Assembly (NCBI RefSeq): GCF_947507565.1
Contig: NC_089178.1
Coordinates: 1,054,001 to 1,118,000 of the forward strand
Length of the DNA stretch: 64,000 nucleotides
Source of the DNA: Oscarella lobularis
Lineage: Eukaryota > Porifera > Homoscleromorpha > Homosclerophorida > Oscarellidae
Reading direction: 5' to 3'
Part shown: piece after piece, positions 9,339 to 20,947 of the stretch
Position numbering within the stretch: the first letter of the stretch is position 1
How the letters are laid out: each line of letters starts with the position of its first letter
Translations under genes and position numbers: made by a program
The notes under the pieces: generated by a model
Seen by the model: only the letters and a program-made list of their open reading frames with translations
The model's database searches: none
Told to the model about the DNA's origin: nothing

Positions 9339-11913
9339 ATGAGCAGAGCGAACGTACAACCACCGTCAGACGACGTGAGTGCCTATTTGGAACGCGACGC
9401 GCAGGGCAGCGGAGGGGACGACGACGCGGCGGAGGCGTGGAGCAGCGAAGATCGTCACGCATTCGAGCTCCAGCTCGATCAACTCGGCACGCAGCTGTCC
9501 GAATCGCTCATACAGAAGCAGGAGCTCGAAGCGGAGCTCGACGAACTGCGCAAACGCGATCTCGCCGTCGAACTCGCCGCGGAAAAGGAGCGCGTTCGTC
9601 GATTGCTCGAGCGAATCGAGAAATTGGAAGCGGACGATCAACGACGTTTTACGTCGAAACCAGTATCCGGTTTCGAAGGGTGGGAATCGATCGAGGATAA
9701 CGATAAGGACGCGGATGACGGCGGCTTGAGAAGAAGGAAAGGATTTCATGTGAAATCTGACGTCATCAGCGAAGAAAAAGACGATTCCGAGGGAGGCGAG
9801 GCGTCGTCGACCACGCCTTCTTTATTCACAAAAATTAGGATGACAGTGAGACTATTAAATATTTATTAATTATTTGATATATTGTTTTTTTTTTGCTTTC
9901 AGGTTGCCGATCGCCTGTCGGATTTTACTGATGACGATCAGCCTGAAAAATTGGCCGAGGATTTTGTTTATGACTATCCTCTGACTTATAAAAGGTCAGT
10001 TGAGGTCTTTCGTTTTGAAAAAAATGTTGACGTTTTTCTGCCAGGCTCAAGTCTAATCTTAAACGATTCAGTGAGCGAGCTTTCCACTTTTCATGCGTTT
10101 TCTCATCTCTCGCATTCTGTAGCCGAAAATTTCAAACTAATCGCCGGAACAATTGGAAAATTTCAGGAAGCGCTCACATGGAAAAGCCCACTCCTGACAC
10201 TGTTTGTTTTCTTCGTACGTACAACAGTCCTTTTGTAGCGTAGTTCACCGAATCCTCCTTTAGATTTACATGTACAGTGTGTGGACTGGCTACTTGCTAC
10301 ATATCCTGCTCCTCTTGTGCATCGGGCAGATTGCAATTAACTGGCTTATTGCCGAGTCAGTAAGATACGTGTTTCAAAAATTTTCTCTCTAACGTTTTGG
10401 TTTTCTAGCGGTCTGGGTAGGCAGCTTGGGTTTGGCAAAGGGGAAGAAAGTGCAAGTGATGACAGTGAAGTAAGTGCGCAGTGTACTGGATTTGGGCGAG
10501 GCTAGACTTTTCTCTTTCGTTAGGAGACTACGGAGAAAAGTAAGATGCAACTTGTTCTGAATGTGGCTCGTCAAGTTCAGGTACTCTTAGGCTTAGTTAG
10601 CTATATCGGAGACTTCTAAAACATATTATTGGCAGAATAAATTGGCTTTGGCTGCCGATGGAAGTGAAAAGATCAAAAAGTAGGGCAAACTCCGAAGAAG
10701 AAAATCTCTTTATTTTACTCTTTTCTAGCCTTTTGACGTGGCGGCATCGCGAAGCGGGAAAGAAACTCCTTTCCATGTTGACGTGGGCTTTTTTGCTCGT
10801 TCTCCTTTTGTCACCTCCAATGCTGTTTAGAGTAGCTGGTCAGAAAAAAAACATTGTAAGAGTGATCAAGCGATTTTATTCTTACTCTAGGCCTTGGTTT
10901 GGGTATAAAAGTGTTCATCATTGGTCCAATTTTTAAAGCGTTTCCCAAGGTAGCTAAAACGTCATAAGAAAAAACGTGAGATGACTCCTGTGTAGGTTGA
11001 GCGTCGTTATGGTTCTATGGCGCAGCTGTATCGAGCCTTGCCGACAGACGCTCAGCTAAAAGCGTTCAATCGCCTCTCAGAAGAAGAAAAGGTATGTCGT
11101 CAAATAAGGGAGATAATTAATTATTAATTCCCATGTAGGCGGCTCGTCGACGAGTTGTTAAGAGATCGCCCCCTGCTCAATCTACGACATCAATGACGAC
11201 GACTGCGGTGGAAGATATTGATAGTTTGACGTCATCGCAGGCAGTGGCACGTGCGGATTTGTGTGCGGCTGACGTGGAATTTTGTCGCAAGTTGGTCATC
11301 AATCCTCCGGAACCGAGGCTACCTCGTAGGAGGAATTGATCTCGTGTTCTTAATTTTATTTCTCTCTCTTTCTCTCTGCGCGTGCAGCGTTTAATCAGAA
11401 AGGATTGGGGTGTTCTCTTCTGGAGAAGGGAAAGTCGTTTCTTCAGATGCCGACGCCGGGTAAACTTCATCTGACTCACAGGTACCGCTTTTTTTAGTCA
11501 GGCTGAAATGGAGTTGATGGAAACTTTTTTTTTTCTAGTTTTCTTTGCTTTCTACGCGCATTTGCGAAAAATAAGCCAACGTTGGAAAAGGATGATTACG
11601 TGCTGATCCCCCTCTGTGATATTACTTCAGTGAAAAAGGTACGTCTGCTGCGAGGCGGGGTACGATCAGAACTGTAGTCAATCTTTGCTTAGGCAAAGCC
11701 CATTTCTATAATGCCTGGTAAAGGATTTGCTTTGGAGATCTCTGTGCTAAGTAGATCCAAGGTAGGAGCGATTTGTTTCCTCACTGTTTGCACCTTTGAA
11801 TGCGTTCTGCTTAGCCTTATCTTTTTGGTGCAATTATGAAACGCGATGAAGGCTACGAGGGCATACTCAACGCAGGTAAAGCGGCCGGCCTGGAGTGGGC
11901 TGCGGTCGCCTAA
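9339..11913 (+). CDS. GRAMD4: GRAMD4-like protein (coiled coil, membrane segments, GRAM domain)
   Basis: GRAMD4 is a membrane-associated GRAM-domain protein linked to mitochondrial/ER cell-death signalling in vertebrates. The first exon encodes a coiled coil (LSESLIQKQELEAELDELRK, then RLLERIEKLEAD). Following short exons encode a conserved region (FTDDDQPEKLAEDFVYDYPL), a hydrophobic segment (SPLLTLFVFFV joined to IYMYSVWTGYLLHILLLLCI), a second membrane hairpin (LLSMLTWAFLLVLLLSPPML and VWVGIKVFIIGPIFKAFP), and a C-terminal GRAM domain (GKSFLQMPTPGKLHLTHSFL, YVLIPLCDITSVKKAKP, SKPYLFGAIMKRDEGYEGIL). The stop TAA is at 11911-11913. Domain order equals that of GRAMD4. The start was chosen as the first ATG in the coiled-coil exon. 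Function is assigned by family. Confidence 0.87.
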
Positions 11914-11961
11914 TAGACCCTTAGCACGGAGGTTATAGTTTTATAGCTGACTATTGGTGCA

Positions 11962-11967
11962 AATAAA
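11962..11967 (+). other. AATAAA polyadenylation signal of GRAMD4
   Basis: A canonical hexamer 49 bases after the GRAMD4 stop codon. Confidence 0.65.
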
Positions 11968-12474
11968 TGTCTTCACGGAAATTTTGAGTTTTTGACTAAC
12001 GAACTTTTTTTGATCACGTGACCAGCCGTCGAGACAAGGCGAGGAAACTACGGCGAAATCGCCTCGAAAAGAAGTGAAACAATTCAGCTGTGTAGCGTTA
12101 TGTTATTTTAAAGCGTTCCCGATGCCTTTCGACTTCAACGAGATCGGGTAAAGCGGTGCTTTGGCCTATTCCTCGACTACGAAGCTTTCCTCACGCGAAT
12201 CCTCGTCTCATCTACTCTTCGCATTCCTATAAGAGTTGGAACGGCTTTCTCTCCGCCTCCTAAAGCACCCTTCTCAAACCTTTGCTATAAACTAACGCGA
12301 AGAACGGCGATCCGGAAATAGCAAGGTAATTCATTTTGCTTTCCGCCCGTCAATAGTTTTTTCGTGTACACTACGTAGTTGAGGCAGACGCAGCCAAGCG
12401 GCCGCACCTCTGCCGAGGGATAGAGCGTCAAGAGCGGCCCATGAGCGGCCCTACTCTTGCGTACAGTACTGTAT

Positions 12475-12504
12475 GAGTGATAAACTGCCGTCCCCTTGGG
12501 CAAG
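12475..12504 (+). repeat. First copy of a 30-bp motif shared with the SINE-like element
   Basis: GAGTGATAAACTGCC followed by (G/A)(T/C)CCC(A)CTTGGGCAAG occurs here and again at 12716-12746. The two copies differ at about three positions. This copy is followed by a GCTT microsatellite rather than the element's downstream part, so it looks like a truncated relative. Confidence 0.7.
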
Positions 12505-12524
12505 CAATCCTGCTTAATTAATCG

Positions 12525-12560
<36 letters not shown>
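12525..12560 (+). repeat. (GCTT)n tetranucleotide microsatellite
   Basis: Nine uninterrupted GCTT units directly after the first 30-bp motif copy. Confidence 0.95.
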
Positions 12561-12561
<1 letters not shown>

Positions 12562-12639
12562 GGCACGGACATACCGACGAGGCAGATGAAGAGCTTTCCG
12601 ATGTCGCCATTCACCTCCGGGCCCCGAGGTGACCAAATA

Positions 12640-12862
12640 AAACCGGCCCAACTCGAGCCAGAGAGGTTAAACGCGGCGCAAACGCAGGGGATTCAATCCC
12701 CTACTCCAGTGGCACGAGTGATAAACTGCCACCCCACTTGGGCAAGACGCGGTGGGTTACAATAGCGGTCCACCTGTGCCTTGGTATATAAAGGCACCCC
12801 CGGGACAGATGGGTTACTGTCTCCCCGAAAGAGGGCCTGGGTGAAGGGCCCTTCACCTGAAG
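12640..12862 (+). mobile_element. SINE-like element (tRNA-type B box plus TTGGGCAAG motif)
   Basis: A T-arm-like hairpin GGGG-ATTCAAT-CCCC (12687-12701) contains a B-box-like GGATTCAATCC. Downstream, CACTTGGGCAAG (about 12736) and then GGGTTAC, a TATATAAAGG stretch and a second GGGTTACTGTC resemble the conserved TGGGCAAG central part of SINEs common in marine invertebrates. An AATAAA follows near 12920. I infer a tRNA-derived SINE or its fossil. The A box is not clear, ends are uncertain, and no target-site duplication was established. Confidence 0.4.
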
Positions 12863-13403
12863 ATGCCGGGAGGATGCTCATTTTTTGTTTTTGCAACTTC
12901 CGGTTTACTTCCGTGTTTATTTAATAAAAATATCGCAGCCTCCTCGCTGTTGTCTTTTACGGGCCGCTTTTTGATTACGGGGTCTTGCCCAGGACCCCGG
13001 GACAACGCGACGTGCACACGCAAATTCTACGTGGACGGCTACTCTACGCTAAGCAAAAAAAGTTGTAAACGAAGTTCAGTTGGTCTTTAGTCGACGACGT
13101 CCCTTCGAAAAGAGAAGAAAGTCGTCTGACAACTTTTCTGCTTGCGAACGCTGTTAAGAGTCAAGACATCTAATAAAAGATAGAGAAAAGCCGCACGATT
13201 CTGCTGCTGCTCTTGCTGCAACCTCACCTTGTTCCACCTTGGTCGTCTGTAGTGAAGGTGGTCAGTGGGGTAATGATACTGAACGGCAACAAACGCAGTC
13301 TCTTCTTAGGTACACTTTCTATGTGATGACCGTCCAATACCTTGAACCGATGGCTGCAAAGTGCAAGCAAAGATGCTCAGTCAGTCTCAAGAGAGACGAT
13401 TAT

Positions 13404-13485
13404 TAAAATTGTCTTGGACGAATTTAAAAATTGTCCCGGACAATTTAAAAATTGTCTTGGACGATTTTAAAAATTGTCCTGAACG
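13404..13485. repeat. Short tandem array of 22-24 bp units with internal palindromes
   Basis: Four copies of a unit like TAAAAATTGTCTTGGACGAT follow each other. In the second copy AATTGTCC and GGACAATT (13429-13445) form a palindrome around one base. The array is in the gene-poor interval and matches no gene. Confidence 0.85.
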
Positions 13486-15139
13486 CTGTGATCCATAATC
13501 CACAGGCTATAATGCAAAGGAGAGATAGTTAAGGGAAGGGATTGAGCTACTGTGAACGTACCCTCCTAGCAAAAACTCAAACGCTTTCGAGACGTAATCG
13601 CGATTCGTGGGAAATCCGCGACGGAGCATGCAGCGGCGAGACGCCGCCGCCGCATCGAGTATTGTGCTCTTCATAAACCAGAGCCTCCTTTGATCTCGTT
13701 TGCCGTCCGTTGGTCTTGTAGTTGACTAGTTGGAGGGGAGACATGATGCTTTAGTTTTCGCCGATGATCCTTCGTACCTACTCGGAAAACGTATCAATCG
13801 TGCACATTAGGCTCTAAAAAGGCCACTCGAACCATGCAACTGTCCCGCTACGCTCGAGAACGACGTAGACGAGGCGCGGAAGCGGACGCACGTCGCATTC
13901 AGCCAACAGATCCGCCATTTTTTCAGCTAACGTGCTAGTCTGCCTGGCACGTACTCCGATCGATAATCTACAGGAGAGACAAAACCGTGAAGAAGAGGAA
14001 AAGGCTTCCACGAGGCATTCTCCGTCTTCTCCGCCATCTTTGAACATGAGCGTCACGCACGTGCGACTTGCGTCATTTCATGATGCAATCAATAGTCAAA
14101 CCGGTATTGAAACCGGTTTAGAATTCGCACCTATTTGGTCAAACCAATGAAAGCGCTGTACGTCAGACCACGTGACACAGCGGACCAATGAGCGCGCTGG
14201 GTCAATGAGTGGGGCGCGCTGTTCAAAAAAGCGGCGAGCGCACCGATTTCTTCAGTTGCGGCTGAGGGTGGGTGCGGCGTGGAGCAATCTGCGTCTCATC
14301 CTTGAGATGGACTGGCTCGGGAGATTCGACAGAAGGCAAGAGAGGATAGTTGGAACTCAGCGTGGCCCACGGTTAAATTCCGTGCCGGAGCCTGTAGGCA
14401 GGGCGATGGGGGGCTTCGGCCTCGGTTTACGCACTGGGCAGAACGATCGCCAAGGTCTTATTGTCGTCAACAAGTACGGCCCGCGCTAGGCTTGAGCGGG
14501 CACGACTTGGAGGGGGGTGTTCATCTATGGCCTGGTTGCCGGCACTTATCTCACCCGATCGACGCGATTAGACCGAGGATGATCCGGCCCAGGAGCCTTC
14601 GATTCCTCCATTGCACTGTCTTCATTGTTGACTCCTACAAACGGTGGTCAGCCGCTCTCCAACTCAAAAGCCCTGGTTCTTAGCTTCGGCTTACCAATGT
14701 GGTCAGGTATCGACGCGCCGGGGGACTCGGCATTAGGGGCCGACTGCTCGTCCAGGCGGATACTGAGTGAGGGAGCCAATGAAGCCAAAACTGCCCGAAA
14801 CTTTTTGGAAGGGTGGCCATCGCTTCGGCGAAGGACCGCCTTGGGCTACAAAGCGTCCGAACCTCCCCGCGGTGTAGCCTGGGTAACGCGAATACGGACG
14901 CAACAAAAAGGTACGTATACGGATTGATTTACAGTAGCTAAACTCTTTTTTTTTCTAGGCGAAAACTCGTAGAGAATGAAAACGAAGATAGAGCGCGAAG
15001 AACGGGACATATTCAAGATAAATTTCACGTTTTCTCGTTAATATAAGTTGCATGTGTCTTCGTATGTGCGTTTTTTGCTCGAATAAACGTTTCTCGAATC
15101 GATCTTTGTCATCTTACCTCGCGCATTTATCTCGTCCAC

Positions 15140-15522
15140 GTGACCGTGACCTTTCCTTGCAATTTCGATCCGATCGTCGCCGAAACGTCGTTGCTTGTCG
15201 ACTTAGCTTCCTTGCCGCTTGTCACTGCAGCGATTCAAGACGGCAGAAGGTCTCATTCGCGTCGCGGTAAGCGGACGTTTTATCTAGCTCCACGAAAAGA
15301 TCATTTGAGACGAGACCCCCTTGACTTCTTTGTCGAGATCGTCGACGACCGACGTTTCGGCGCCGGCAGTTCATTTTGTTCCACCGCAGGCCGGGACCAG
15401 AAATTGAAATTAAGTTGTGAAGACGAATTCCTTCTAAGTAAAACATTCTTAGTACTGCCTGTTCACAAAATCAACCGTACGCCGCGCAGAGTTCAGTGGA
15501 CAACGTTATTAGAAAAAGAACA
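15140..15522 (+). CDS. Uncertain open frame next to the 3' end of GRIPAP1
   Basis: A frame open across this stretch translates to a non-repetitive protein (for example VAETSLLVDLASLPLVTAAI and EDEFLLSKTFLVLPVHKINR) that I do not recognise. No ATG marks its beginning at 15140, where the codon is GTG, so an upstream exon would be needed. A donor-like CAG/GTAAAAG sits at its end. Beyond it the frame runs antisense through GRIPAP1 coding sequence, which argues against extension. It could be a real small gene, a 3' untranslated region read by chance, or a decayed gene. Confidence 0.22.
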
Positions 15523-15569
15523 GGTAAAAGCGGAACCCTGCTATCAATGTCATGTAGTACGTCTGGCAA

Positions 15570-18500
15570 TCAGTTTTTACTATCGCTGCTTCCTAATCCG
15601 GCCAACAATTTGTTGTTTTCCTCTTGCAGCTTGGCTACTTCTCCAACTAGCATGTCAATATTCTATAAAAGACAAAAACCCAACGAATATGATGAATTTA
15701 TCCCCTGCCAGTCATACTCGTACCTGATGCAAGTGAATATTCTTCATCAGCGTTTCCTCGACGACTCGCTGCAGCTTGAAAACGGCTTCTTTCAAGTTCT
15801 GCTGATCGTGGAGTCCACCTCCTTTTGCAGCCTTGAACGGCGACATGAGACTCGAAAGCATACGTTGGGAAGCAGATCGCTGCTGCTTCGGAGAATGAGC
15901 CCAATCGCTAACTAAAACACGGCACACTTCCTTTAGCAATAGTCGACTTACTACTTTGGTACTGCAGTCACCTCTTGACTTGGAATCCATGTAGTGCTGT
16001 TGAATTATCGCCGATTTTTGTAGCACGTCTTCTGCCAACGACGATGCATTCGTTTCGAGATGAGCAACCTATAAAAAACGAACAGGTGACCATCCTGGCC
16101 AGATTGGTTAATTATTCATATGAAGTGAAACCTTTTCTTCGAGTCGCCAATTTTCCTCGCGCATTTCCGCCAGCCTCGAGAGGAGATCCGTAGTCTCGTC
16201 AGGTAACGACCCGCTCTTTTTAGAAACAAGAAAAAGTGAGCGCTCTCGATAAATAAATAAATAATGCCATTTGAACTTACCGACGGATGGGTCAGACCAC
16301 CCGTTGCCGACGAGGCGCTGCTTTCTCGACTCGGAGGTCTATGAGAGTCGCTGGTCGAGCTCGGCGGAACAAAGAGTTCATCCAGACCTTTTTGGGGAAA
16401 GAAACGAAATCTTATATGTATGGCGAGGTACGTTTTGTAGAGGAGTCTTACTCTGCTTTCCTTTCGTTTCCGAGACCTGCTCTTTCATCTTCTCAGAACG
16501 TTTTCGTTCCAGCTGCAGCTGACGCTTCAAGTCTTTTATCTAGAGAACGATTTCGCGAGCGCCAATGAACTGCCAAAGTAACGTACCAAAGCCGCCGACT
16601 TTTTCTCGGCCAATTTACGCTCGACGTCTTTATCTGCAAGAGCCTAACGAAAGGACGACGTCAAATTGCACATTGTTTTTTTGTAACACTACCTGTTCCT
16701 GTGCTGAAAATTTCTCTTCCGCTTCTTCTTTTTCTTGGCGTATTGATTCCAGTTCGTGGCGAACGTCTTCCGCTTCCTGCCTCGCTTTTTCAACGCCGTC
16801 TTCGCCATCCTTTCTCGCTTGATCCACGTCGTTCTAACGCGTTAAATTAGAATTAATTCCGAGTCGTCCAAGATACTCACCTGCAGCTTTTCGATTTCCA
16901 GCTCCATTTCACCGATTCGGGCGCGGACTTCGGCCGCTTCCTTCTCACTTGCCTCCATTTTTTTAACGCGCGACGCGAGACCTTCTGATTTCGATCGCTC
17001 CTTCTCCACGTTATTTCTCAATTCTCTGAGTGCCTCCTAAAACATGCATTGGTTGATGTTTTTTGTTCTTTTACGCCTCCGTGCCTCGTGCTCTCGCTTC
17101 ATATTGTCCAACTTTTGCTGATTTTCCGCCACAATCGTATCTCGTTGACGAGACGCTTCATCGGCTATGACTTTCCGCTTTTCCGCCAACTAGAACGCAA
17201 TGAACGCGCAGGGGGACGTGAAAGCGCTAAAGAGCGTACCACAAGGGCGTCACTCAATTGATCCAGAGCCTGCTGCCTTTCTTCTTTTACATTATCTCGC
17301 TCGTCCGCTAGTTGTTTTCGAATCCTCTCTAATTCCTGGAGAAGATACGTGCGGAAGTGTCTACGGAATGATTTTCAATTCCAACCTGCAACTGAGCTTG
17401 CAACTTGTGATTTTCTTGAAGCAACAACGCATTTTTTCTCTCCTGATCTTCAATATTCTTCCGCAGTTGAGACGATTTCGTCTAAAACAGAACGATGAGA
17501 GAAGCGATAGCGCGACGTTTACTCGGTGCACACATGCGCGTCGTTCCCAGACGATTTCGCTTTCTGAAGTTCCTCCTTTGCAGAAGCGACTTCAAGAGAC
17601 AGACCGTCGTTTTTCTGTCTGCGCGCGGGTCAACCAATGACTTTCGTTTACTTCGCTACATACAGAAGAAAATACCTGAGCTCCGTGATGAGCTTAGCCG
17701 ATTCCTCCGTATTGCCACGTGCCTGCAAGAAGAAAAAAAGATCGCTATTTATTTATTAATTAAAAGCCCAAAACATACCTGACTCTGAGCAGCCGCTAGA
17801 GAGGATTGAAGTTCTCTTATAGCGCTCTGACTACGCTGATGCATGTCTTGGTAACTCTACATGTAAATACTGGCTATGTACGGTAATTCAGTGTAGTGAT
17901 TGGGTACGGACTTGATTTGTTTTGTCTAGCTCTCCTTGAACTTTTGCTGCCTGTTCTATAAGAACCTATGAAACCAGTGAGGTAGAGGATTCTATGAGTC
18001 AGCCTCCTTTACCTGAATCTCTCTTTCTTTAGCTGCAACGGCATCAGAGAGAGATGTTCTACGTTCGATTGAGATTGAAGCAATCTCTTCGATAATAATG
18101 TCTTCATTAGGACCTACTTGCTCTCACTGTAGAGCTTCTCTTTTTCGTCTTGCACTTGTAAGAGTCTTGAAACAAAGAACGTGGATTTTATGAAGTACGT
18201 TTGATCTTTCACGTGCGTACATTTCTTGCTTCTTTCGAAGCTTCTCGTTGAGCTGCAGAAAATGCATTTACCAAGGTAAGCACTCGTAAAGATCCGGCGA
18301 AACTCACCTTCGTTATTTCAGCTTGAAGAGAATTGATTTGCTTGTCATTTTTCTCCTATAATTAATCGAGTAAACGATACGTCAGTTCTTTAGAAGTAAC
18401 TGACGTGATTCGCTTGAGATAGCCGCCTCTCCTCTTCCAACGTATCCAATTTCAACTGGAGGTCTGCAGAACAAAGTCTCGCCATCGTTTGACACACGAG

Positions 18501-19998
18501 CGAAAGAACCGACCGTCTTTCTCCTCCACTTGCTTCTTCAACGATTCGTTCTCCTGAGTCAACTACAAGCACAACAATTGACAAAACTCAAACAAAACGT
18601 TCACGGACTATTCACCAAATCGATTTCCTCTTGATACGTAGCCGTTGTCGCCTCCTCCTCTTCGGTCTTTCCTTCATCAGCGACGTCCTTTACTTCTTCG
18701 TCGGAAGGAGAAGCAACCAAGCCGCTCATCGCAACGCCGTCTGCCTCTGCACTACTACAAGAGACATTGATACTGAAATTATTTCTCGTCTCGTCTCTCG
18801 TTCACTAACGTTTTGGCGGCATGTCTTGCAATAAGAGGTGATGGACGTCCGCGAAGGCTAAACATTTCAATGTCTTCTCGTTGTCTACTGTCATCGTTTG
18901 TGTCATACCCGAATGACTTTTTGAGATCTGCTATCTGACTCTCGTACTTCTCCTTAGTGCCTACGAAGCGAGCCTTATGTTTCGGCTATCACTAATAGTC
19001 TGCCCTGTACTTTGCAGTGTTTTCTCGAGCGTTTTGTTAACAGCTTTGAGCCATTGGACTTCTCCTTCCAGCCCGGCAGACGCAGAGCTGTCTTTCTCCT
19101 TGTCATCGTCTCCCTTGCTTTCCGTAGTCTCTTTGCTACACTTTCCTCGGAGAGATTCGTTTTCTTGAGAAAGCTGAGAAGCGCCAAGATAAGGCTTTTT
19201 AGTAGAAATCCTATTGAAATTTCATACTCTTGACAGCTCTTCCATCAGAGTCTTGTTCTGCAATTGGTACTCCTCCTCAAGATGCTACAATCCAACGGCG
19301 TGACTACGCCAAGCAGAGTAGTCTTCCCAAAAAGGATCTCACGTGAAGTTTTCTCTGCAGTCCTTCGCTTTCCTCCACAATAGCTGCAACATCCTGTCAC
19401 GCCCACATGTCATTGATTTGTAGCTCAAAGTTGAAACCTCCTATTTTCCTTACCTTGGCCTTCTTGCTCTTGCCAATGATCTAAACATCGTTCACAAGAC
19501 CCGATAACAATGCAAGCGACCTTAGCTTCGATTTCCAATCAAGTCACCAATGAATAATGCATGTTTAGGAACTCTAAGTCTGAGTGAGTGTGAGCGTGAA
19601 AATGACTGAATTTTTTTTTGACCAAATTTGCGAGCGCAGTGCGAATGGAGTTCTTGCGATTCGAGAAAGTGGTGATTTGATTTGAAGGCGAAGATCTAAA
19701 GTCGTTTACGTTCTACTTGCCTTGTTCGCCTTTTCCAAGTCTTTCTCCAAATGGCCGACTTTCTGACGTAAACTGGCGAGTTCTGAATGAGATAAAGAAA
19801 CTGTAGGCGCTTTTTATCGTGCGTCTGGATTGCGTTTTACCGGCTGACGTTCTTCTCGCTTGTTCTTCGTGCCCGTAATTTGCCGTTTTTAGCTCGATTA
19901 GCTGATTCTGCAGCACCAGCTTGATGTAGAAATACGTTCGAAAGATGTCTAACCTGAAGACGCCCGAATTCGTCTTCGGAAAGCGCCGCGTGAGTCAT
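15570..19998 (-). CDS. GRIPAP1: GRIPAP1/GRASP-1-like coiled-coil protein of recycling endosomes
   Basis: GRASP-1 is a long coiled-coil effector of Rab4 that links early and recycling endosomes. The gene starts at 19998 with MTHAALSEDEFGRLQ, matching the family's ALSEEEFQRMQ start, followed by LQNQLIELKTANYGHEEQAR, LRQKVGHLEKDLEKANK and YQLQNKTLMEELSR. Many very small exons then encode continuous heptad coiled coil (for example ARQEAEDVRHELESIRQEKE at about 16,760). The C-terminal signature is MAEDVLQKSAIIQQHYMDS (about 15,990-16,038), VEETLMKNIHLHQ (about 15,745) and IDMLVGEVAKLQEENNKLL before TGA at 15570-15572. Start and end both match the vertebrate protein, so orthology is likely. It is divergent with SSR4. 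Confidence 0.87.
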
Positions 19999-20086
19999 TC
20001 TGAGGACACAATATGGCGGAAGTACAGAATTTACGTCACGTGTTCTCCCACTTCTAACGTCACTCGTTTCCCCGTATAGGCAAAAC
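19999..20086. promoter_or_regulatory. 88-bp bidirectional promoter of GRIPAP1 (-) and SSR4 (+)
   Basis: Between the two start codons lie a CRE-like ACGTCA (20033-20038) overlapping an E-box CACGTG (20037-20042), and a second ACGTCA (20057-20062). The overlap TTACGTCACGTG is a plausible bZIP/bHLH site. No TATA box is seen. Confidence 0.6.
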
Positions 20087-20875
20087 ATGGTCCTTCTTTC
20101 GTCCTGTCTCCTAGCACTGCTACTAACCGCTCTATCAAACGGTAACGTTCTCCATCTTTTTAACACACTCTCACCGACGTAACGTGCGGCGTTTCGCATC
20201 AGGTCAAAGCGCCCAACAGTGTCCCAACGCCAAGGCGCAATTTTCCACCTATTCAACGACCGAACTTATCATGTCGAGCGACACAGTATTCGTCGCCGAC
20301 TTCGAAGTCGCGTGCGGGACGGGAGGGGACCCCAAGGTAGAGGACCCGAGAACACCACACACACACACAAACCTTTCTTTCGTGTAGGCGCTCTTCTTGC
20401 ACGCCGACGTAAGCGGCGATCACATTCCCGTCGTACGAGCATCGGAAACGAAATTCCAAGTGAGAAGGCCGCGAAATTTCGGTGGGGCGACGGCGACGAG
20501 GCTTCGTTTAGGTTAGCTGGTCAGCGCCGCATACCGAAGCCAAAGCCGGCATTTATCCGGTCAGGATTTACGACGAGGAGGGTTACGCGGCTCTAAGAAA
20601 AGTGAAAAAAAAGCAAAACTCCTGTTTTTATCTTGTAAGTGAATTTTTCTAGGCCATTCGTAGCGGACAGTCCGCTGACTCAGTCAAACCTGTGTTCAGA
20701 GTGGATATCAATCACAAGGTCAGGCCCTTTCCCGTTATACGAATTTTTTAATTTCGTTTGTTTCTAGGGTGCCGCCCGACCTGGATTTATTGTTCAGACG
20801 GAGTTTATTGCCTTGGTGACGTTCCTTCTGATCTGGTGGTACGCTAACAGCATGAAGGGACGCATGTCTGAATAG
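20087..20875 (+). CDS. SSR4: Translocon-associated protein subunit delta (TRAP-delta)
   Basis: TRAP-delta is an ER membrane subunit of the complex that assists Sec61 during co-translational import. Exons are 20087-20141, 20203-20336, 20388-20459, 20512-20601, 20653-20718 and 20768-20875, all GT..AG and in phase. It begins with a signal peptide (MVLLSSCLLALLLTALSNG). The lumenal domain has CPNAKAQFSTYSTTELIMSS, DTVFVADFEVACGTG, and ALFLHADVSGDHIPV. Then VSWSAPHTEAKAGIYPVRIY and DEEGYAALRK give the W-S-x-x-H-x-x-A-x-x-G-x-Y signature. The C-terminal membrane segment is TEFIALVTFLLIWWYANSM. Length and topology equal the human protein. Confidence 0.94.
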
Positions 20876-20941
20876 AATGGATTGTTGGTTGTTTTTTTTG
20901 TGGATTGCAACGGGGTGCTGCGATTTAAATTTTGATTTTCA

Positions 20942-20947
20942 ATTAAA
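20942..20947 (+). other. ATTAAA polyadenylation signal variant of SSR4
   Basis: The common variant hexamer lies 67 bases after the SSR4 stop codon. The interval to the convergent KDM7 stop (21110) is 234 bp and holds nothing else I recognise. Confidence 0.5.

Larger units (their letters stand above)
11914..15139. other. Gene-poor 3.2-kb interval with mobile-element-like and simple repeats
   Basis: I see no recognisable protein in this interval, the longest such stretch in the window. It contains the GRAMD4 polyadenylation signal, a duplicated 30-bp motif, a GCTT microsatellite, a SINE-like element, and a palindromic tandem array, each listed separately. The part from about 14,150 to 14,900 is GC-rich and has no repeat I recognise. 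A canonical intron-like pair (AAAAAG/GTACGT at about 14,908 and TTTTTTTTTCTAG near 14,958) suggests a spliced transcript, but the flanking frames give no recognisable product. A 34-codon minus-strand frame beginning MADLLAECDVRPLPRLVYVV (about 13,920) has an ATGGCGGAT start context but nothing around to extend it. Confidence 0.5.

Noticed and set aside
12130..12152. Short ATG exon (MPFDFNEIG) followed by GGTAAAG near 12,150
   Set aside because: No following coding exon or conserved product could be found.
12680..12705. Possible tRNA gene from the T-arm-like hairpin
   Set aside because: No acceptor, D or anticodon arm can be paired around it; better explained as the B box of a SINE.
12863..13090. 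75-codon frame with several cysteines after the SINE-like element, considered as a Kunitz- or EGF-like exon
   Set aside because: Cysteine spacing fits neither family, and the frame spans an AATAAA and the element's end.
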